This document shows, piece by piece, positions 17,505 to 24,668 of a DNA stretch of 33,663 nt; the stretch's first letter is position 1, and every line of letters starts with the position of its first letter. Made by a program: the position numbers and the translations under genes. A model generated the notes under the pieces. That model searched no databases, was not told the DNA's origin, and was given only the letters and a program-made list of their open reading frames with translations. This DNA is from Ignavibacteriota bacterium (GTDB lineage Bacteria; Bacteroidota; Ignavibacteria; Palsa-1295), in NCBI GenBank assembly GCA_025357895.1, contig JANYLL010000373.1, positions 1 through 33,663 on the forward strand, given 5' to 3'.

Positions 17505-19634
17505 TTATTCGATCACGATCAAATGTCTGTGCTCGCTGATCCCTAACTCCGGAGCAAGAAGTTCAAGAGTGTATTCTCCGGGCGTAATGCCCTTCGTACT
17601 GATCGTAATATCCTGATCTCCTGAACTTACCATTCCCTGCATCACCGTACGAATAACCCGTCCGAGTGCATCGTAGATCTTCACGCTTGCATGAGCTCGT
17701 GATGGTATACGGAAATGCACCGTCGTCTTGCCTGAGGAAGGGTTCGGATAATTTTCCAATAGTGTCATCGATGCCGATGAAGCTTTTACATCTGCCTGTG
17801 GCTCCGGAGTGATCACGAAAGGAAAATCAACCGGAAGCATATCTACCCATAAATGGGAATGATACCATATACGCACATTGCCGATGATTACATCTTCAAC
17901 CGGCTTCGAAGTGGTAAGTTCAAGAGTTTTCTCTTCGCCCATTTCGATTGTTCCGATCTCTGTAGCTATATCATTTTTCAAACGAACGGGGATATGCTCT
18001 TTGTTCTGAGAATAAGTAATCTTTACGCTATCAAAATATACTCGCTCTGTTAAAATATCCTTTACAGTGATTGATGGCGGTGCCAGAGGAGTTGGATCAC
18101 CGGGTCGCGGGGCGACATTTGGCAAATGCTGAGACATTGACAAAAGCCCTGTAATAGGTTTGAGCAAGTAGCCGGCAGTATAGCCATAGGATACAACACT
18201 TCCCCATCCATAAGCAAGAATAGTAAAACCACTTGGTGGCGCGACGATGCGATGGATACCGGTGTCTTGATTCAATGTTGTTGCAGAATAGTGTCTCCCT
18301 TTGAAAGTGAAACCAGGAATATCAGTAAATGCTAATGGATCTACTACCTTATTATCTATTGAAAGAAGACCAACATTGCTTTTATCCGTAGCAATGATAA
18401 GATATTGCTCTTTAGCAAAATATTCAGGACTTGTTGAAATAAAATATGTAAAATCATAATAGGATTCATCCAACGGCGGAACAATAGCAAGGAATGGATC
18501 GCCGGTTCCACCGTCATTAACTGCGCTATGAGCGATCATAGCGACAAGGATCGGATTGTTTGATTCTACAGTTGCAATATTTTTGAATGCAGAATCACTA
18601 ATTGCGAAATTATAATCACGGAATTCATTCTTTTTAAAACTATTTCCCCATTTTTTTCCATTGATAGAAACGTCTGTGTTATCATCTTTAGCAAGTATTC
18701 GTAACACATCTCCCTCGGCACGTCCGAAATTTTTAGTAATGAACGAAGTACCCCAATCGGAAAGTGGTGGTATAGCTTCACACAAATGATCGCGGCTTGT
18801 TCGCTGATTCCCCATATTAAGATAAAAATATCCGATCGGAGCTTCTGTTCTGGCATGGCCACCATAAACGACGACCTTCTGCGTCGAAGTCACGGTAGAT
18901 CCCGTGAGATCACCATTAGGAGTAAAAGGATCAGCCTGTATCTGCACTGCTTCACCCGCATTGAGAACGAAGGTTAGTGGAGCATTGGCAGGGCTGCCTT
19001 TTTGTGTTAATGCTGTTGGAGTGATCGTTACCGTATTATTATCTGTAAAAGAAGCAACACAAAACTCCGAAGGCATTTCCTGACCCGTTAGTTGCGTTGA
19101 AGTATAATAGCTCATCACCCGATATTCAATTCCGGCAACGCTTCTGGGAAGCGCAAGGAAAGCATCTGCAGTAAACTGCTTATTGTTCATTCCGTAACAG
19201 GCGATCGGTGTCGTAGAGACCACACTGAATACTGTTTGATCAATTAATTCACTGCTTTCAATAATGGCATCGCGGTTTGGATAGCCAATATCCGCATCAG
19301 TCGATAAACGGTAAGATGTCGCTTTACCTGCATCCAAATGAATGACCTTCTTCCACTTCGGAAATGCTTTACAGGTGATGGTGATCGTTGTAGAATCACC
19401 TGCCGAAGCAAGATAAATATCCTGATAACGTGTGTTCGACTGATCATAACCTGAGGACTCATTCTGCATGAAGCATAGCAGAAATTCCGTGCCCTGGCTG
19501 GTGACAGTTCCTGTTTGCCCGTAGCCTCCGCATGGCTGCGCTGAAAGCTTATCAGGAAGAATTGATAGCACACCTGCAAGTACGAAGCAGATAATTGAAA
19601 TGCGTTTTAAGGAAAGCAAGTTTGATGAATGCAT
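17505..19634 (-). CDS. Secreted IgGFc-binding-like protein with T9SS type A sorting domain (paralogue A)
   Basis: 709 aa; GTEFLLCFMQNES, GGHARTEAPIGYFYLNMGNQRTSRDHLCEAIPPLSDWGTSF; C-terminus LLENYPNPSSGKTTVHFRIPSRAHASVKIYDALGRVIR. Confidence 0.85.
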   Translation of the reverse strand: MHSSNLLSLKRISIICFVLAGVLSILPDKLSAQPCGGYGQTGTVTSQGTEFLLCFMQNESSGYDQSNTRYQDIYLASAGDSTTITITCKAFPKWKKVIHLDAGKATSYRLSTDADIGYPNRDAIIESSELIDQTVFSVVSTTPIACYGMNNKQFTADAFLALPRSVAGIEYRVMSYYTSTQLTGQEMPSEFCVASFTDNNTVTITPTALTQKGSPANAPLTFVLNAGEAVQIQADPFTPNGDLTGSTVTSTQKVVVYGGHARTEAPIGYFYLNMGNQRTSRDHLCEAIPPLSDWGTSFITKNFGRAEGDVLRILAKDDNTDVSINGKKWGNSFKKNEFRDYNFAISDSAFKNIATVESNNPILVAMIAHSAVNDGGTGDPFLAIVPPLDESYYDFTYFISTSPEYFAKEQYLIIATDKSNVGLLSIDNKVVDPLAFTDIPGFTFKGRHYSATTLNQDTGIHRIVAPPSGFTILAYGWGSVVSYGYTAGYLLKPITGLLSMSQHLPNVAPRPGDPTPLAPPSITVKDILTERVYFDSVKITYSQNKEHIPVRLKNDIATEIGTIEMGEEKTLELTTSKPVEDVIIGNVRIWYHSHLWVDMLPVDFPFVITPEPQADVKASSASMTLLENYPNPSSGKTTVHFRIPSRAHASVKIYDALGRVIRTVMQGMVSSGDQDITISTKGITPGEYTLELLAPELGISEHRHLIVIE

Positions 19635-19673
19635 AAATATCTCCTCTATATAAAAAAATCTATTCTCAAAATA

Positions 19674-21812
19674 TTACTCTATGACGATCATTGAGCTATG
19701 TTCGTTAACTCCGATTTCCGGTGCAAGTAATTCGATCGTATAACTTCCTGCAGCAAGTCCGGAAGTATTCACATTGAATGAATGCTCTCCTTCGCTCATT
19801 ACTGATTGCGATACTATCCGAGCAACTCTGCCCAACGCATCATAGATCTTCACCGTCGCGTATGCACGTGAAGGAATACGGAAGTGTACCGTCGTCCTTC
19901 CTGAAACAGGATTCGGATAATTTTCTAATATAGTGGTCTCTGTCGATGAATTTTTCACATCTGCCTGCGGCTGAGGCGTGATGATAAACGGGAAATCAAC
20001 CGGAAGCATATCTACCCATAATCTTGAATGATACCATATCCTTACATTTCCGGTGGTGACATCTTCTACAGGCTTTGAAGTTGTAAGTTCGAGAGTTTTT
20101 TCTTCGCCCGGTTCGATCGTTCCGATTTCGGTTGCAATATCATTTTTCAAATGGACGGCAATATCCCCTTTATTCTGAGTGTACATAATTTTAACGCTGT
20201 CAAAATATGCCCTTTCCGTCAAAATATCCTTAACGGTAATCGTTGAAGGCGGAACAGGCACAGGCTCTCCCGGTCTTGGTGCATAAGTATGCGACGGAGA
20301 TGATTTCGGCAGTATCCCTGTAATAGGTTTAAGTAAATATCCTGCTGTATAGCCATAGGATATCACGCTTCCCCAACCGTATGCGAGGATCGTAAATCCA
20401 TCGGTAGGCGGACGAGGTGAGATGATTCGGTGAATGCCTCTGCTTTGGCTAATCGTTGCTGCAGCATAGTGTTTTCCTCCATTGAGTGGAGATGGAATAA
20501 CCGAATAGGCTAATTTAGGAACTACTACATTATCTATTGATAGAGTACCGGCTCCACTTACTTCCGTAGCAATGATAAGGAATTGCTCGTTCGTAAAATA
20601 TTCAGAGTCGTTAGAAATGAAATATGTGAAATCATTGAAGGATTCATCTAAAGGAGGAACAATTGCAAGGAAAGGATCACCGATTCCGCTAGTAGATGAT
20701 GCAGAATGAGCGATCATTCCGACAAGAATAGGATAGTTCGATTCAACGGTAGCAATATTGTTAAGAGCAGTATCACTGTGGAGAAAAGTATAGTCACGAA
20801 ATTCATTTGCCTTAAAAGGTGCCCCCCATTGCTTGCCATTGATCTTAACCGTATCATTAGCAGCTTTGGCAAGCACACGCAAGATGTCTCCGTCCTCACG
20901 ACCAAAATTCTTCGTGATGAACGAAGTGCCCCAAGATTGGATCGGTGGTATTGCTTCGCATAAATGATCGCGGCTGACACTCCGACCCCCCTGCGAAATA
21001 GTAAAATATCCGGTCGGAACTTCCGTTCGTGCATGGCCACCATAGACAACAACTTTCTTTGTTGAAGTTACTGAAGATCCCGTAAGGTCACCCTTTGCAG
21101 TGAATGGATCCGCCTGAATCTGCACTGCTTCACCGGAATCAAGCACGAATGTCATTTTTTGTCCGGCAGGGTTGCCGTTACGAGTCAGAGCTGTAGGAAC
21201 GATCGTTACCGTATTGTCATGCTCAAAAGAAGCAACACAAAACTCAGAAGGCTGCTCCTGTCCTACCAGTTGTGTTGAAGTGTAATAGCTCATCACGAGA
21301 TAATCATAACCTGCAACACTTTTTGGAAGTGCAAGGAAAGCGTCGGCAGTGACGTGCTTATTATTCATGCCGTAACAGGCGATCGGAGTAGTCGAAACCA
21401 CTTTGAATACTGTCTGATTGATTAATTCACTGCTTTCAATAATCGCATCTTGAGTCGGATAGCCGATAACAGGATCTGAAGATATACGATAGGAGGTTGC
21501 AGCACCTGTATTCAAATGGACAATATGACTCCATTTGGGGAATGCTCTGCAAGTAATGGTAATATCTGCAGGTTGGTCAGTTGAAGCAAGATAAATATCC
21601 TGATAACGTGCATCGAAAGGATCAAATCCTACAGTTTCATTTGCCATGAAGCAAAGCAGGAATTCCGTTCCCAGGCTTGTGGCGTCGCCTTTCTGACCGT
21701 AGCCACCACAGGGTTGTGCCAAAAGCTTACTCGAAATACCCGAATATACCCCTGCCAGAACCAAGCAAAGGATTGCAATGTGTCTTAAAGAAATCAAGTT
21801 TGATGAATGCAT
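19674..21812 (-). CDS. Secreted IgGFc-binding-like protein with T9SS type A sorting domain (paralogue B)
   Basis: 712 aa; near-colinear with 17505-19634; C-terminus ILENYPNPVSGRTTVHFRIPSRAYATVKIYDALGRVARI. Confidence 0.85.
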   Translation of the reverse strand: MHSSNLISLRHIAILCLVLAGVYSGISSKLLAQPCGGYGQKGDATSLGTEFLLCFMANETVGFDPFDARYQDIYLASTDQPADITITCRAFPKWSHIVHLNTGAATSYRISSDPVIGYPTQDAIIESSELINQTVFKVVSTTPIACYGMNNKHVTADAFLALPKSVAGYDYLVMSYYTSTQLVGQEQPSEFCVASFEHDNTVTIVPTALTRNGNPAGQKMTFVLDSGEAVQIQADPFTAKGDLTGSSVTSTKKVVVYGGHARTEVPTGYFTISQGGRSVSRDHLCEAIPPIQSWGTSFITKNFGREDGDILRVLAKAANDTVKINGKQWGAPFKANEFRDYTFLHSDTALNNIATVESNYPILVGMIAHSASSTSGIGDPFLAIVPPLDESFNDFTYFISNDSEYFTNEQFLIIATEVSGAGTLSIDNVVVPKLAYSVIPSPLNGGKHYAAATISQSRGIHRIISPRPPTDGFTILAYGWGSVISYGYTAGYLLKPITGILPKSSPSHTYAPRPGEPVPVPPSTITVKDILTERAYFDSVKIMYTQNKGDIAVHLKNDIATEIGTIEPGEEKTLELTTSKPVEDVTTGNVRIWYHSRLWVDMLPVDFPFIITPQPQADVKNSSTETTILENYPNPVSGRTTVHFRIPSRAYATVKIYDALGRVARIVSQSVMSEGEHSFNVNTSGLAAGSYTIELLAPEIGVNEHSSMIVIE

Positions 21813-21924
21813 AAATTATCCCCTTTGTATAAAAAACTTCAATATGATGTAATGATTCTTGATTCAAGGACACCAAACGGTAGGGCTTTGTTACGTTGAA
21901 CATTAGCCGAACCGTGACTATATA

Positions 21925-22371
21925 TCAACAACTATCAACCCAAATTGTTACAGGTCCGTCATTAATTAATTCGACTTCCATCATGGCTCCGAAAACCCCT
22001 TCAGAAACCCTTTTTTCGCCTAAAAGATGTTTAAGATCGGTAATGAATTTCTCGTAAAGCTTTTTTGCCTTATCCGGCTTTGCTGCAGCAGTAAAATTCG
22101 GGCGGTTTCCCTTTCGTATATCGGCAAAAAGAGTGAACTGGCTTACGACAAGAACGCTGCCTGAAATCTGAACTATATCGAGATTCATTTTCCCGTTTTC
22201 ATCCTCAAAAATGCGTAAACGGACTGTTTTTCCTGCCATTTCTGCACAAATTGCTCCAGTATCATCTTCTCCGACTCCAAGAAAAACGAGAAGCCCTTTG
22301 CCGATCTCACCGGTTATTTTGCCATCCACTGTTACCTTGGCTTGGGATACTCTTTGAATTAATAAGCGCAT
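21925..22371 (-). CDS. dtd: D-aminoacyl-tRNA deacylase
   Basis: 148 aa; [80 protein letters not shown]. Confidence 0.97.
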   Translation of the reverse strand: MRLLIQRVSQAKVTVDGKITGEIGKGLLVFLGVGEDDTGAICAEMAGKTVRLRIFEDENGKMNLDIVQISGSVLVVSQFTLFADIRKGNRPNFTAAAKPDKAKKLYEKFITDLKHLLGEKRVSEGVFGAMMEVELINDGPVTIWVDSC

Positions 22372-22379
22372 TGTCTTCT

Positions 22380-22408
22380 GGGGTGTGGGGTTTAGGGTAT
22401 GGGGTTTT
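22380..22408. repeat. Heptad-period G-rich repeat at the 3' end of prmC
   Basis: GGGTGTG|GGGTTTA|GGGTATG|GGGTTTT (22381-22408), preceded by G at 22380. Confidence 0.85.
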
Positions 22409-23267
22409 CTTTTGCGATCATAACTCTTTCAATTCCTTGTAAATCCTTTACTTTCCCAACAACTTGTAACCCTGCATCAAAAAATATTTTTTCGACATGG
22501 TTGATGGCATTATAACCGATCTCCACAAATATTTTCCCTTCAGGCTTGAGTAACTTAGGAGCAAGTTCTGCGATTCTTCGGTAAAAACGCAAACCATCAC
22601 CATCATCGGTCAAAGCGATTCGCGGATCGAAGTCACGGACTTCCCTATCAAGCGTCTCAAATTCTTCTATGCTAATATATGGCGGATTGGAAACAAGCAG
22701 ATCGAGCGAAGATGGAAATCTTTTTGCAATATCATCATCAAAAATATCTGCGAGTTCAAAAGAGACATTCTCTGTTTTCAGGCGCTCCTTATTTTTATTT
22801 GCAAGAGCAATTGCATCGGCGCTAATATCGATTCCTGTAATAAGAGCCTGCGGAAGTTTCGATGCAAGAGCTAATGCAATAATCCCCGACCCTGTGCCAA
22901 TATCTAATATCCGACAATCGCCCATCGACGATCGACCATCGACTGCTTTCAAAACTTCTTCCACAAGAATTTCCGTATCGGGACGCGGAATCAGCGCAGC
23001 CGTTGAAGTAAATAAACGAAGTCCAAAAAATTCCGTCTCGCCGATAATATGCTGTAATGGCTCATGCATGAGACGACGGTTAACGAATTCATCGAAATTT
23101 ATTTCTTGCTCGTTTGTAAGAGGTTCATTGATATGTTTTTGCAGTTCACTTTTATTCCAGATTCCAAGGACGTGCAATGCAAGGTATTCGGAATTTATCT
23201 GTGCATCGGAGATTCCCTTTTCCGCGAATAGTAATCCTGCGTTGTTAATAGCTTCCTGCCAGATCAT
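22392..23267 (-). CDS. prmC: Peptide chain release factor N5-glutamine methyltransferase
   Basis: 291 aa; [59 protein letters not shown]; last residues NPIP* lie in the repeat at 22380-22408. Confidence 0.95.
   Translation of the reverse strand: MIWQEAINNAGLLFAEKGISDAQINSEYLALHVLGIWNKSELQKHINEPLTNEQEINFDEFVNRRLMHEPLQHIIGETEFFGLRLFTSTAALIPRPDTEILVEEVLKAVDGRSSMGDCRILDIGTGSGIIALALASKLPQALITGIDISADAIALANKNKERLKTENVSFELADIFDDDIAKRFPSSLDLLVSNPPYISIEEFETLDREVRDFDPRIALTDDGDGLRFYRRIAELAPKLLKPEGKIFVEIGYNAINHVEKIFFDAGLQVVGKVKDLQGIERVMIAKENPIP
22912..22945. repeat. Heptad-period repeat located inside the prmC coding sequence
   Basis: Minus strand reads GTCGATG|GTCGATC|GTCGATG|GGCGATT|GTCGG; CATCGAC at 22923 and 22937, CGACAATCG/CGACGATCG at 22912 and 22926, all 14 nt apart. 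Confidence 0.8.
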
Positions 23268-24601
23268 ATTGTAAGAATGCTATTAAACACATCCGCTAGT
23301 TTTCTCGTTGCTTCACGCCGCTCATATTGCGATATCATATTTGCATCCATTTCCGATGAAGGAGATTTTCCCAGAAGCCAACTCTCATAAAATCTTTTTA
23401 TCACTCTTGCTTGCCCTTCAATATCACTTTGCGCAACGGCTTCGCCACCATGGGTTTCTTTCAATAGTTCACCAATCGCGCCATTAGGTTGTGCGATTGC
23501 CAGAATAGGGCGCATCGCACCGAGATATTCATACACTTTTCCGGGTACGATATGCTCGACGCTTGGAATATCATCAACGATCAGAAGCAATGCATCGCTA
23601 TCGGTGATAAGCTCAACAGCTTGTGAATGCGGAACGTAGTCAAGTTTTTCGACAAGCGGTTTTATCATTGGCGCTTCGAACATTTCCCGTAAATCATCAC
23701 CCATACGTCCGACAAATCTCAAATGAATTTTATTCGGATCGATCTCATTCCTATCAAGCAAAAGTTCTATTGCCTTGAAAAAATTCTTTGGATTGCGTGG
23801 ACCGTAGAGGGAGCCTGAATATGTCATGATAAATTTTTCGCCGCGTTTTCGCTCTGCGCGCTTATAAATATCGTGCTCGGTATAATCTGCACTATCAAAG
23901 CCATTGGGAATATGAATAAACTTCTCTTCAGGCAGATCAGGGTATTTAGCAATTGCATCATAGGTTATACCTTTCCATGCAACATCAATTTTTTTTGCAT
24001 CCTGAAAAACTAAGCGCTCCAGATATTTATCGATCTCTCTTGGCACGAGCCAACGTTTCGGTGCAGAAACTTCAAACCCGGACCACGGATCCCTGAAACC
24101 AGCAACAAATGGAATGCCCGTTTTCTTCGATACTTTTCTTGCAATCACCGAAACGGTATAAGGCGGTGAAGAAGAATAGATCATTTCAATAGGATATTCT
24201 CCGACGATCTTCATCGCTTCTTTCACTGCGCTTTTATACCAGCCGATACGCGCATCAGGGATAAAAAAAGTAGCGCGGATAAAATTTGCAATTTTTTGCT
24301 TTAAGGAAATTTTGCTCCCTTTTTGAAATACATTAATATCAAGCGATACTCCTTCTTTTGTGCCGGTAAATTTTCGATAGAGATCATACGGCTCGAAAAT
24401 ATGTGAGCGGCGGACGATGAGATCATGCGGCAATTCTTTGGCTAATGATTCATCTCGTGCCTGATATTCAGGATTGTCCGGCACCAGAATTATCGGAGTC
24501 CAGCCGAAATCCTGCAAGTACCTGATAAACTTCGTGACGCGCTGCACACCGGGACCGCCGGCAGGCGGAAAGTAATATGTAATGAAGAGTACGTATTTCA
24601 A
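23264..24601 (-). CDS. Glycosyltransferase family 4 (GT-B) protein
   Basis: 445 aa; YYFPPAGGPGVQRVTKFIRYLQDFGW, GFRDPWSG, MTYSGSLYGPRNPKNFFKAIELLL, PGKVYEYLGAMRPILAI. Apparent TTG start at 24601. Confidence 0.88.
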   Translation of the reverse strand: MKYVLFITYYFPPAGGPGVQRVTKFIRYLQDFGWTPIILVPDNPEYQARDESLAKELPHDLIVRRSHIFEPYDLYRKFTGTKEGVSLDINVFQKGSKISLKQKIANFIRATFFIPDARIGWYKSAVKEAMKIVGEYPIEMIYSSSPPYTVSVIARKVSKKTGIPFVAGFRDPWSGFEVSAPKRWLVPREIDKYLERLVFQDAKKIDVAWKGITYDAIAKYPDLPEEKFIHIPNGFDSADYTEHDIYKRAERKRGEKFIMTYSGSLYGPRNPKNFFKAIELLLDRNEIDPNKIHLRFVGRMGDDLREMFEAPMIKPLVEKLDYVPHSQAVELITDSDALLLIVDDIPSVEHIVPGKVYEYLGAMRPILAIAQPNGAIGELLKETHGGEAVAQSDIEGQARVIKRFYESWLLGKSPSSEMDANMISQYERREATRKLADVFNSILTI

Positions 24602-24604
24602 AAG

Positions 24605-24660
24605 GTCGTCGTATTTTTTTGGTCTTTTCTGCTAAAGACTAACGACTAAAGACCAACGAC
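24605..24660. repeat. Heptad-period intergenic repeat with inverted partner
   Basis: TAAAGAC|TAACGAC|TAAAGAC|CAACGAC (24633-24660); TTGGTCTTT (24619-24627) complements AAAGACCAA (24648-24656). Confidence 0.85.
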
Positions 24661-24668
24661 TATTCCCG

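Noticed and set aside
9848-21812. Mobile element or prophage explanation for the large secreted genes
   Set aside because: No transposase, integrase, phage structural gene or flanking terminal repeats recognised.
21895-21945. ATCAAC repeats near the dtd stop (TATCAACAACTATCAACCC)
   Set aside because: Offset is 10 nt with no sustained 7-nt register; too short to distinguish from chance.
22669-23274. + strand 201-aa ORF opposite prmC
   Set aside because: Shadow ORF antisense to a confidently identified gene; Ser/Arg-rich low-information translation.
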